Virus record (IMG/VR): IMGVR_UViG_3300032220_000640
Span: 1 to 36,829 of that record
DNA from: a virus
DNA: 36,829 bases
Reading direction: 5' to 3' (one strand)
A program made the translations under genes and the position numbers. This document shows positions 29,471 to 36,829 of this stretch, piece after piece. The notes under the pieces are model-generated. The model saw nothing but the letters and a program-made list of their open reading frames with translations, ran no database searches and was not told the DNA's origin. How positions within the stretch are numbered: position 1 is the first letter of the stretch; the number at the start of each line of letters is the position of its first letter.

Positions 29471-30315
29471 TGATTCTATCGTCAAACCTTGATGAGAAAA
29501 TTCCAGTCGTGTGTAACACGGAGGATGATGTCATTTTCAGCAACATAACTGCTGCTGTAAAACGTCATCTTCCGTGGCTTGGGATGACCGAGCCTCACGA
29601 CAAGGTGGCTGTAATAGTAGGGGGGGGTCCTTCCATGAAGGGCCTCCTTCCGCTTATCTCAAAGCACAAATCGGCTGGGCATACCGTCTTTGCCGTTAAC
29701 GGGGTTATTCCAAGCCTTTTGAGCGTGGATGTTACGCCTGACTATTTTGTCCTTTTGGACGCCAGGGAAGACAATCTTTCCTTTTTGCACCCTGACCTAC
29801 CAGTTCATAACCTGATCGCTTCCCAGTGCCCTCCCAGCGTCTTTAAGGCGCTAGAAAAACAAGAAATTACCCTTTGGCACACTGCTTATCCTAAAATTGC
29901 AGATTACATTGGTGACCGTGAGTGCGCCCTTATAGGCGGCGGGACTACGGTTGGCCTTCAGGCCATGAGCATTGCCTTTGCAATGGGCTATCGCCAGATC
30001 CACCTATTCGGTTTTGATTCCAGCTATTCCCACGTTGGGGAAGGCCATGCCTACGCGCAGTCGGTTAACGACAATGACCCTCGCGACACATACAGGGTTG
30101 GCAAACGCGAATACGTTGCAGCGCCCTGGATGGCTCGCCAAGCGGTAGAGTTTCAAGAAGCTGCTCGCCAATTGGCTGATGCTGACGCTGAGATCTACGT
30201 TCACGGTCACGGGCTTCTGCCGGCAATTGCACGCGCCATGTCACAGCCACCAGAAGAAATCTCTGAAGTGGATAAATACAAAGCGATGTTTTATGTTAAA
30301 CGAAACTTGGCTTAA
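29470..30315 (+). CDS. DUF115 / Maf-like (MptE-type) protein
   Basis: A 281-residue protein starting with GTG. KVAVIVGGGPSMKGLLPLI (about 45-63) is the nucleotide-binding GGGPS loop; LIGGGTTVGLQAMSIAFAMG then YRQIHLFGFDSSY is the second hallmark of the DUF115 (6-hydroxymethylpterin pyrophosphokinase-like, flagellin Maf) family. In bacteria, relatives add nonulosonic acid sugars to flagellin. In phage genomes such genes are seen near structural genes with unknown substrate. Here it is placed between capsid and head-tail genes, so virion or cell-surface glycan modification is possible. Confidence 0.8.
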   Translation: MILSSNLDEKIPVVCNTEDDVIFSNITAAVKRHLPWLGMTEPHDKVAVIVGGGPSMKGLLPLISKHKSAGHTVFAVNGVIPSLLSVDVTPDYFVLLDAREDNLSFLHPDLPVHNLIASQCPPSVFKALEKQEITLWHTAYPKIADYIGDRECALIGGGTTVGLQAMSIAFAMGYRQIHLFGFDSSYSHVGEGHAYAQSVNDNDPRDTYRVGKREYVAAPWMARQAVEFQEAARQLADADAEIYVHGHGLLPAIARAMSQPPEEISEVDKYKAMFYVKRNLA

Positions 30316-30329
30316 AAAGGACACTCAAC

Positions 30330-30713
30330 ATGGCTATCCCCTCTCGCGTTCTGGCTTCTGGCAACTCTGGTCTAGCTACTATCTCCATTTGCGGCGACGG
30401 CGCTACGGGCCTAGTTGCCGTTGGCAGCACCCAAGCGACGGCTCTTCAGCTCTCGGCTGTCTTCAATGCAATCACCACCTCTTCCGCTTCTACGGGCCTA
30501 AAACTGCCTCCGTGCGAAGCCGGCGCTATGGTGTATATTTATAATCTTAGCGGCCAAACCCTTCAGATTTACACCAATGAAACCACTGGTGTGACGATGA
30601 ACGCGGCTGTTGCTGGCGCTACCGGGGTTGCCGTGGGCAACACCAAGACTGCAATTTGCTTTGCCACTTCCGCAACGACTTGGGCGGTCACAGCCGCATT
30701 GAGTTCAACGTAA
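30330..30713 (+). CDS. Hypothetical small virion protein
   Basis: A 127-residue protein, Ala/Thr/Gly-rich with very few charges (MAIPSRVLASGNSGLATISI start; ITTSSASTGLKLPP; MVYIYNLSGQTLQIYTN). Likely all-beta, similar in style to decoration or fibre-tip proteins at 2898 and 23474. No family. Lies 14 bases after the DUF115 gene. Confidence 0.55.
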   Translation: MAIPSRVLASGNSGLATISICGDGATGLVAVGSTQATALQLSAVFNAITTSSASTGLKLPPCEAGAMVYIYNLSGQTLQIYTNETTGVTMNAAVAGATGVAVGNTKTAICFATSATTWAVTAALSST

Positions 30714-30722
30714 GGATTAAAA

Positions 30723-31298
30723 ATGCTTGATAGCGATGTCTCAAATGCAGATGCCCATCTGCATGTGGATTTTTACGAATATGATCGCGACCCCTACAAG
30801 GGTCAGCCGTTTGTAAGAATTATGGTCCCTGGCGACAAAACCAACGTCATCGACCAGCCTGTCCGAGATCATCATAAAAAGCGATTCCCTCGTCAGTGGC
30901 TTGCCTATCAGATGAAGGATCAGATCGACACTCCTCTGATTGGCACGCCGCTTGAAAAATGGAATGCCGAACAGCCTGACGCTTTTGATGAAATTCAAAT
31001 GCGTGAGATGCAGATCCTGAAGTTTCAGACTGTTGAGCAAATCGCTACAGCGTCTGATGCACAGCTTCAGCGGGTTGGCATGGGGGCGGCTGGACTTCGC
31101 GAGAGAGCGCGTGGATACCTTACTGGTAAAAACACTAGCCAAGCCGCTAAGGATTTGGAACAGACCCGCAAGGAGCTAGACGAACTCAAGGCTCAAATGG
31201 CTGAATTGCTGGGGCAGCGTAAACCGCTTGGACGCCCGCGAAAAGAGGACGTGAATGTCAAGTACGATGCTGCAACTGGTGACGCAGGTCACCAATGA
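30723..31298 (+). CDS. Hypothetical structural-region protein with AT-hook-like tail
   Basis: A 191-residue protein. The first half (DFYEYDRDPYKGQPFVRIMV, RFPRQWLAYQM) is a conserved small fold I recall from podophage head regions. The second half is a coiled coil (DLEQTRKELDELKAQMAELL) followed by KPLGRPRKED, a GRP-core AT-hook-like sequence that could contact DNA. Its last 44 bases overlap the next gene in another frame. Confidence 0.6.
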   Translation: MLDSDVSNADAHLHVDFYEYDRDPYKGQPFVRIMVPGDKTNVIDQPVRDHHKKRFPRQWLAYQMKDQIDTPLIGTPLEKWNAEQPDAFDEIQMREMQILKFQTVEQIATASDAQLQRVGMGAAGLRERARGYLTGKNTSQAAKDLEQTRKELDELKAQMAELLGQRKPLGRPRKEDVNVKYDAATGDAGHQ

Positions 31299-32160
31299 GT
31301 TAGGCGTTCCTACACCGACTTCGGTTGCTGGGAATCCAAATCAGGACGTGGTTCAGATCTTGGCGCTTATGAACGCCACAGGGTATGAACTTCTGCGTAA
31401 GGCTGATTGGCGCGAACTAACTAAGCCGTACTCGTTCTTCACGGACTACACGACGACCACGGGGACTTACAGCACATCTTCCCGTGTGATTACGGGAATC
31501 CCGTCTACCGCCGGCCTTGACACGACATACATGGTGGTTGGGACGGGATTCCCGAATGCGACATTCATTGAGAGCGTTGACTCTTCAACGCAGGTTACGA
31601 CCACCAATTTTTCAACGTCCAACGTTACCAGTGGAACTGTCTATTTCCAAAAGGTGAAGTACGATTTCCCTGACGATTACGATTCCATCGTGCCTCGCAC
31701 CCAATGGGATAAATCGAAGCATTGGGAGATGCTTGGACCTGAGAGCGCCCAACAATGGGAATGGCTCCTAAGCGGGTTTATCAGCACCGGCCCACGCATT
31801 CGGTGGCGGCTGTTTGGAAATTATTTCCAAATTTGGCCGGGGTATTCCAACGCGGAATTTCTAGGCTACGAGTATCGCAGCAAGGGCTGGGCAACGGCGT
31901 CTAACGGCACTGTCAAAAACAGCTTTACGGCAGATACCGATACCTGCATTTACCCTGATCGGCTGATGGTTCTCAGCACCAAGCTGAAATACTTCCAGGC
32001 CAAGGGCTTTGACACCACCGCGCTTTATCGCGATTACATCATAGAGTTTGAAACGTCGGTGGCGCAGAACACGTCTGCGGCCAACCTGTCTTTTGCTCCG
32101 CGTCCTGGTAGCGTTTTGATTGGCTGGGATAACATCCCTGATAGTGGCTATGGCAGCTAG
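31255..32160 (+). CDS. Head-tail/tail tubular A-like protein
   Basis: A 301-residue protein. Residues 5-50 (LQLVTQVTNELGVPTPTSVA, LMNATGYELLRKADWRELTK) are the helical start characteristic of podophage tail tubular A or head-tail adaptor proteins. The rest is beta-rich with DFPDDYDSIVPRTQWDKSK. GAGG upstream supports ATG 31255, within the previous gene. It would form the adaptor ring below the portal. Confidence 0.68.
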   Translation: MSSTMLQLVTQVTNELGVPTPTSVAGNPNQDVVQILALMNATGYELLRKADWRELTKPYSFFTDYTTTTGTYSTSSRVITGIPSTAGLDTTYMVVGTGFPNATFIESVDSSTQVTTTNFSTSNVTSGTVYFQKVKYDFPDDYDSIVPRTQWDKSKHWEMLGPESAQQWEWLLSGFISTGPRIRWRLFGNYFQIWPGYSNAEFLGYEYRSKGWATASNGTVKNSFTADTDTCIYPDRLMVLSTKLKYFQAKGFDTTALYRDYIIEFETSVAQNTSAANLSFAPRPGSVLIGWDNIPDSGYGS

Positions 32161-33715
32161 ACGGAACGCGCTGGTTCAACGTGCGGCGGCTGATGTTCAA
32201 TCGCTGCCGGCACCCGTAGGCGGCTGGAATGCTCGCGATTCACTTGCGAACATGGAGCCAACAGATGCCGTCGTGTTGGAGAACATGTTCCCAACGGTGT
32301 CGAGCGTTGTCTTAAGGGGCGGCTATACCAAATGGGCGACTGGCATGGCGGGCCAAGTCCAGACCATTATGATCTATTCTGGCGGTAACACGACAGAGGT
32401 CTTTGCCATAACGAGCGGCGGGGCTTTGTACGATGTCACGGCCACTGGACCTGTTGGCGCACCCATTCTAACCGGGTTTTTAAGCGGCAAGTGGGAATAC
32501 ACCAATATCGCTACGTCAGGCGGCAACTTCCTGATGGCGGTTAATGGCGCTGATTATGCCCTGTTGTACGACGGCACGTCTTGGTCATCCATAACCAGCG
32601 TTTCTGCACCCATTGCCATTACCGGGGTTGATACCCGCGACCTTCACAACATCGTCCTGTTCAAGAACCGCATCTGGTTTATCCAAAAGGAAACGCTGAA
32701 GGCTTGGTATCTGCCTACCAGCTCCGTTGGCGGAGCAGCGGAACAATTCAGTCTGCAATCGGTTGCCAGAGATGGCGGCTATCTTGTCGATCTGGATGCG
32801 TGGACCATTGATGCTGGCTACGGCGTTGATGACAACCTGGCCTTTGTCACCGACTCCGGCGAAGTCATTATCTATCGCGGCACCGATCCAGCCAGCGACG
32901 CTACCTGGGCGCTGATTGGCGTCTGGAAGCTCGGCGCTCCTGTCGGTGAGCGGTGTATGCTGAAGTGGGGCGGCGATCTGTTGATCCTCACCTACGACGG
33001 CCTAGTGCCTATGGCGGCATCCCTGCAAAGCTCCCGGCTAGATCCTCGCGTATCGCTGTCCAACAAAATTCAGGGGGCCATTACAGCGGCCACGACGGCC
33101 TATGGATCTGCTCCGGTTGGCTGGGAGATTGTTTACAACGCCAAGACCAACGCACTCTGGATCAACGTTCCCGTAGCTGTGGGAAGCCAGCAGCAATATG
33201 TGATGAACACCATCACGAAGTCTTGGTGCAATTTTACGGGCTGGTCAGCGAACTGCTGGGCCATCGTAAACAACGATCCGTACTTCGGAAGTGATGGCTA
33301 TATAGGCAAAGCTTGGGATGACAGCTACGCTGACGACGACACTAATATCGCGACAAACACCCTTCAAGCGTTCAACTATTTTGGGTCCAGAGGCGTCAAG
33401 AAGTACTTTACCCGCGCCAGAGCCAGCATCTTTACGGATGGCCTGCCGGCAATCTTTGTCGGCATGAACGTTGACTTTGATACCGCCAACACAACTGCGC
33501 CCCTGGCGTTCATCCCATCTGCCACCGGGCTATGGGACATTGGCTACTGGGATGACGCGATTTGGGGCGCTGGAAATATCATTACGAACACCTGGCTGGG
33601 CATTACCGGGATCGGTTATTGCGGCGGGATTCAGATGGTAACTGGAAGCCAGCAAACTCAAATTGAATGGGCTTCAACAGATGTGGTATATCAAAGCGGA
33701 TGGGCGGGCGTATAA
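32150..33715 (+). CDS. Tail tubular B-like/tail protein
   Basis: A 521-residue protein from MAARRNALVQ, the ATG overlapping the previous stop region; an earlier start 10 codons up is less likely. The N-terminal LPAPVGGWNARDSLANMEPT followed by DAVVLENMFPTVSSVVLRGG is the landmark of podophage tail nozzle-like proteins ('P.GG.N..D.......A..L.N..P......RGG'). The rest is beta-rich, ending near GLWDIGYWDDAIWG, similar to the N-terminus of the 26236 protein. It would build the lower tail tube. Confidence 0.7.
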   Translation: MAARRNALVQRAAADVQSLPAPVGGWNARDSLANMEPTDAVVLENMFPTVSSVVLRGGYTKWATGMAGQVQTIMIYSGGNTTEVFAITSGGALYDVTATGPVGAPILTGFLSGKWEYTNIATSGGNFLMAVNGADYALLYDGTSWSSITSVSAPIAITGVDTRDLHNIVLFKNRIWFIQKETLKAWYLPTSSVGGAAEQFSLQSVARDGGYLVDLDAWTIDAGYGVDDNLAFVTDSGEVIIYRGTDPASDATWALIGVWKLGAPVGERCMLKWGGDLLILTYDGLVPMAASLQSSRLDPRVSLSNKIQGAITAATTAYGSAPVGWEIVYNAKTNALWINVPVAVGSQQQYVMNTITKSWCNFTGWSANCWAIVNNDPYFGSDGYIGKAWDDSYADDDTNIATNTLQAFNYFGSRGVKKYFTRARASIFTDGLPAIFVGMNVDFDTANTTAPLAFIPSATGLWDIGYWDDAIWGAGNIITNTWLGITGIGYCGGIQMVTGSQQTQIEWASTDVVYQSGWAGV

Positions 33716-34143
33716 AAAGCGGCGATGAGGTTGGTCATTGGGTGGCTGACAAACTGAGGACGGTTTATTCCCCAGAAAGTTCTGCTGCAATTGGCTTGAT
33801 TAAAGACGATAAAATTGTTGCCGGAGTCATCTACGAGAATTGGAACCGCAGATCGGTAGTGACGCATATAGCTATTGATGGAAGGTTAACTCGCTCTTTT
33901 CTTTATGCTATTTTTCACTACCCGTTTGTTACCTGCGGGGTCAATAAGATCATATCTGCCGTTAACGACACGAACACCAAGAGTGCCTTAATGGTTACAA
34001 ATATGGGATTCATAGCCGAGGGCAGACTTAAAGATTGTTCTCCAGACGGAGATATAATCCTTTACACGATGCAGAAATCGGATTGCAGGTTTCTAGGGAA
34101 ACGATATGGGCAAGAACACTCCGAAGCCGCCAGCGCCAATTGA
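33700..34143 (+). CDS. GNAT-type acetyltransferase-like phage protein
   Basis: A 147-residue protein from ATG 33700 (MGGRIKSGDEVGHWVADKLR); an ATG at 33667 would extend it by 11. AIGLIKDDKIVAGVIYENWN, then THIAIDGRLTRSFLYAIF, GVNKIISAVNDTNTKSALMV and LGFIAEGRLKD-like MGFIAEGRLKDCSPDGD fit the phage GNAT acetyltransferase pattern. Target unknown; such genes are typical accessory members of podophage structural blocks. Overlaps the tail gene upstream and the S74-type gene downstream. Confidence 0.72.
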   Translation: MGGRIKSGDEVGHWVADKLRTVYSPESSAAIGLIKDDKIVAGVIYENWNRRSVVTHIAIDGRLTRSFLYAIFHYPFVTCGVNKIISAVNDTNTKSALMVTNMGFIAEGRLKDCSPDGDIILYTMQKSDCRFLGKRYGQEHSEAASAN

Positions 34144-35821
34144 TTACGCTGCTGCGGCTACCGCGCAGGGGCAAGCCAACTTGGCTTCTGCCCTTCAAAC
34201 CTCATATTTAAGCAACCCTAACATTGTCAATCCGTATGGTTCTTCCACGACGACGTGGGGAGAAGCCAAGGACGCTCTTGGCAACGTAATTCCCGGCCAG
34301 ACGCAAGCCACTGTCAGGCAAGAACTGAACCCTAACTCTGCGGCTGCGTTGGCATCTCAACAAGAGGTCGAGAAGCAACTTTCTGCTCTAGCCCTTCAAG
34401 GCACAGGCGTAGCGGCCAAACAGCTTGCCACGCCATTTAATTACGATCCGTCTAAGTCGTTTCTGAACACGGCTGGCGCTCAAGCCCAAACTTACACGCC
34501 TTCTGGCGCTTTGGGCGCGTTGAACTACGGTCCCAAAGTTGGCGAATATGGTATGGCCGCTGGGATTAATGCCGATGATTACGGCAGAGCTGCCAGCATT
34601 AACGCTGGTGCTTATAATGCTGCTGGGATTGATGCCAACGCTTACGGCAAAGCTGCCGGAATTAATGCTGGTGATTATGGTCAAGCTACGGGCCGCTTGG
34701 ATTTGTCGAACGTAGCCCGAATGCCCGTAAACGCCGGCATGACAGGGCAGAACGCTATCCTGTCGCGTCTTGCTCCGCAGATCCAGCAATCAGAAGCGGC
34801 CACTGCGCAACGCCTAGCCAATCAGGGCATTACGCAAGGCAGTGAAGCCTATCGCAATGCAATGCGTAGTCAGGGCCAGCAAGCCAACGACCTTTACACC
34901 CAAGCCGCGCTGCAAGGCATCAACCTGGATATAGGCGCAAACCAGCAGGGTTATGGCCAAGCCCTATCTTCTGCGGGGCTTTATAACCAAGCTATTGCCC
35001 AAAACTATGGTCAAGGTCTATCGGCTCAACAGCTCGCTAACCAAGCTGTTAACCAGAACTTCGGTCAGGGGCTGTCGGCTCAACAAATTGCCAACCAAGC
35101 TGCCGGCCAGAACTTTGGGCAAAATCTTTCGGCTCAAGAACTTGCTAACGCGGCTATCGGCCAGAACTTTGGTCAAGGCGTCACGGCTCAACAGCTTTCC
35201 AATCAAGCTATTGGACAGAACTATGGTCAAGCTGCTGCGTCAGCGGGCTTTCAAAATGCTGCACAGGCGCAAGCGGCTAATCAGCAAATGGCACAAGAAT
35301 CTGCCAATCGAGAAGCCCAGAACCAGATCTTCAACCAGCAAATGTCCTCAGCCAATTTCCAAAATGTAGCGCGCCAGAACGATTTGCAAATGCAGCTTGG
35401 CCTCTACAACCAGCCCCTGAACCAAGTTAACGCGCTGATGGCTGGCTCGCAGATCCAGAACCCGACCTTCCAAGCTTACACTGGCGCCAACGTTAATGCG
35501 GCTCCTGTGTTCCAGGCTTCACAACAGACGGGCCAAGATGCTCAACAGGCTTATGCGCAGCGGGTTGGAGCGTATAACGCTGGTATGGGCGCTCTTGGAC
35601 AAATTGGAGGGTTAGCGGCTCAAGCGGCAATAAGCGACATCCGCCTGAAGTCCAAGATCGTCCGCGTTGATACCCACCCGCTCGGGATCGGCATCTACGA
35701 GTACGACATTGATGGCCGTCGCGAGCGTGGCGTCATTGCTCAAGAAGTTGAGCGCGTGTTGCCGTCAGCGGTTATCGAACATCCCGATGGCTACAAAATG
35801 GTTGATTACGGAGCCTTGTAA
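34106..35821 (+). CDS. Repeat-rich virion protein with S74 intramolecular-chaperone C-terminus
   Basis: A 571-residue protein. Residues about 148-200 hold short repeats (AAGINADDYG, AAGIDANAYG, AAGINAGDYG). Residues about 285-380 hold 18-residue repeats such as NYGQGLSAQQLANQAVNQ. The C-terminus begins at SDIRLKSKI (about 511) and contains GIYEYDIDG, GVIAQEVERVLP and YKMVDYGAL: the Peptidase_S74/endosialidase-chaperone domain, with Ser of SDIRLK as probable self-cleavage residue. In this place it may be a fibre-like or internal structural protein requiring self-processing. It overlaps the next gene by TAATG. Confidence 0.78.
   Translation: MGKNTPKPPAPIDYAAAATAQGQANLASALQTSYLSNPNIVNPYGSSTTTWGEAKDALGNVIPGQTQATVRQELNPNSAAALASQQEVEKQLSALALQGTGVAAKQLATPFNYDPSKSFLNTAGAQAQTYTPSGALGALNYGPKVGEYGMAAGINADDYGRAASINAGAYNAAGIDANAYGKAAGINAGDYGQATGRLDLSNVARMPVNAGMTGQNAILSRLAPQIQQSEAATAQRLANQGITQGSEAYRNAMRSQGQQANDLYTQAALQGINLDIGANQQGYGQALSSAGLYNQAIAQNYGQGLSAQQLANQAVNQNFGQGLSAQQIANQAAGQNFGQNLSAQELANAAIGQNFGQGVTAQQLSNQAIGQNYGQAAASAGFQNAAQAQAANQQMAQESANREAQNQIFNQQMSSANFQNVARQNDLQMQLGLYNQPLNQVNALMAGSQIQNPTFQAYTGANVNAAPVFQASQQTGQDAQQAYAQRVGAYNAGMGALGQIGGLAAQAAISDIRLKSKIVRVDTHPLGIGIYEYDIDGRRERGVIAQEVERVLPSAVIEHPDGYKMVDYGAL
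34949..35254 (+). repeat. Tandem 54-base (18-residue) coding repeats
   Basis: Four well-matched units at 35003, 35057, 35111 and 35165, flanked by degenerate units. Consensus N(Y/F)GQGLSAQQLANQAIGQ; predicted extended helical or fibrous structure. Confidence 0.85.
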
Positions 35822-36829
35822 TGCCTGACATCAGCCTCACAGATTATAGCTCCCAGCTTGCCGCCAATGCGCGGCAACAGCGAATGGCTGAATTGCTCCA
35901 ACAGCAGTCTATGGAGCCTATTCAAATAATGACCGCTGGTGGCGCTCAGGTTCCAATTCCGTTTACGGCTGCGCTGGCTAAAGTGTTGCAAAGCGGCTTG
36001 GGCGCGTACAAGGCGTCTCGGGCTGAGAAGGGTGCGGCTAAGATTAAGGCTGCTCAAGGGACCGAAGCTAGGGATTATATTAAAGGCACAAGAACTGGTT
36101 CTCAAATTAGCTTACCTGGCGTCACAACGCCTGCCGATCTGAATCGGTCTGCTGCTAATTTGGATACCGATCCAGGTCTTAAATATAAAATTGCAGCCAT
36201 GCTAGATCGGGGCAATCCTGCGGCGCAAGGCGGTCCTGCTCCTCAAGGCACTCCTGCAATGCCTACTCCGCCCATGCCTACGCAACTCGCTATGCCCGCT
36301 CAAACGCCTATGGGTGGGCAACCGCCTATGGGTGGACCGCCTATGCCTGCTCAACCAACTATGAGTATGTTTCCTCAATCGGGTCCTCGTGCGCCTTTAA
36401 TTGCTCCGCAATTGACTCGCGACATAACGACGGAAGAACAAGAGGCTCGGTATGAAGAAGCTGCTAACAGCGACAATCCACGCTTAGCAGCTTGGGGTCA
36501 GCGCCATCTTGATGAGATTGACACCATTAAGGCTGAAGAACGTAAATTAATTACGGTTGGAGCCGGGGATCAAATTGGACGAATAGCTGGCGGTAAATTT
36601 ACTAAACTAGTTTCAGCCCCCCAAGTGCCTAAAAGAAAAAGCGCATATGATTCATTTGGAAATGTCATTGTTAGTTGGGAAGAACCCCCAGAAGGGGGAA
36701 TTACTGATCCAACGACGACTCCAATTCCAGAAATTGGATCTCAAGGCAATCAACCGCCTACCGTTATGTCTCCAGAAGATGCTCAAAAACATCCAGATTC
36801 AAGATATCTAATTCGTGGAGATGTCAATC
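35821..36829 (+). CDS. Probable internal virion protein, 5' part of gene crossing the join
   Basis: Starts with TAATG overlap and stays open to the window end; with 124-164 it makes about 349 residues. N-terminal helices (MPDISLTDYSSQLAANARQQ, AALAKVLQSGLGAYKAS) are followed by a Met-Pro-Gly-Gln low-complexity part (about residues 140-195: PAMPTPPMPTQLAMPAQTPM, GGQPPMGGPPMP) and a polar C-terminal half. The Met/Pro part resembles the 21828 protein. Base composition falls to AT-rich after about 36400. No recognised family; position beside ejection-type genes suggests virion content. Confidence 0.75.
   Translation, partial: MPDISLTDYSSQLAANARQQRMAELLQQQSMEPIQIMTAGGAQVPIPFTAALAKVLQSGLGAYKASRAEKGAAKIKAAQGTEARDYIKGTRTGSQISLPGVTTPADLNRSAANLDTDPGLKYKIAAMLDRGNPAAQGGPAPQGTPAMPTPPMPTQLAMPAQTPMGGQPPMGGPPMPAQPTMSMFPQSGPRAPLIAPQLTRDITTEEQEARYEEAANSDNPRLAAWGQRHLDEIDTIKAEERKLITVGAGDQIGRIAGGKFTKLVSAPQVPKRKSAYDSFGNVIVSWEEPPEGGITDPTTTPIPEIGSQGNQPPTVMSPEDAQKHPDSRYLIRGDVN
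36707..36829. repeat. Terminal direct repeat, right copy
   Basis: Exact 123-base copy of 1-123. Confidence 0.97.

Noticed and set aside
1-36829. Integrase, excisionase, attachment site, tRNA genes, phage RNA polymerase or CRISPR array
   Set aside because: Searched for by eye on both strands and not found; absence cannot be proved without a profile search or tRNA scan.

Overview
This window is the complete or near-complete genome of a tailed phage. The first 123 bases are repeated exactly as the last 123, so the sequence closes into a circle of about 36.7 kb, and one gene runs across the join (35821 to the end, finishing at 164). The gene set points to a short-tailed, podovirus-like phage: portal, scaffold, capsid, tail-tubular-like and internal/ejection-type proteins are present, but there is no tape-measure, tail-tube or sheath gene. 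I see no integrase, excisionase or classical repressor, so there is no positive evidence for lysogeny. Base composition is mostly GC-rich. Together with rhizobial/proteobacterial-looking small genes, this suggests a Gram-negative, probably alphaproteobacterial host, but that is inference.

Layout. (1) 1-8756, plus strand: internal virion proteins, fibre-like and tail-associated proteins, a sulfotransferase-glycosyltransferase fusion, a seven-repeat RCC1 propeller, and a lysis block (small membrane protein, M15-type peptidase endolysin, ferritin-like helical protein, exported protein, 53-aa holin-like protein). (2) 8753-12423, minus strand: a recombination/replication operon with Holliday-junction-resolvase-like nuclease, Cas4/RecB-like nuclease, DUF669 protein and Sak4-like ATPase. 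(3) 12542-14685, plus strand: a small helix-turn-helix protein and a primase-helicase. (4) 14629-20234, minus strand: a dense early-type operon of more than 20 small genes, many joined by ATGA overlaps and several too short for routine gene callers. It includes a stand-alone DnaA domain-IV-like protein and a 42-aa zinc-ribbon candidate. (5) 20235-20855: the only long non-coding stretch, with operator palindromes around a TATAAT box, iteron-like repeats and a rightward promoter candidate. (6) 20856-36829, plus strand: small terminase, DNA methyltransferase, large terminase, portal, scaffold, capsid, decoration proteins, a DUF115 (Maf-like) protein, head-tail and tail proteins, a GNAT acetyltransferase and an S74-chaperone-ended repeat protein leading back to region 1.

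How it may work together. A promoter overlapping a palindromic operator at 20250-20267 would drive the leftward small-gene operon. The candidate at 20804-20832 would drive packaging and structure rightward. The divergent gap at 12424-12541 would serve the replication genes. The most unusual elements are: a repeated start-site leader on at least five consecutive small genes; a tandem duplication that has fused three small cistrons into one frame; the sulfotransferase/glycosyltransferase and Maf-like genes placed among virion genes; and the RCC1 propeller. The block from about 36.4 kb through the join to 2.46 kb is conspicuously AT-rich and stops sharply at 2470, suggesting a module of different origin.
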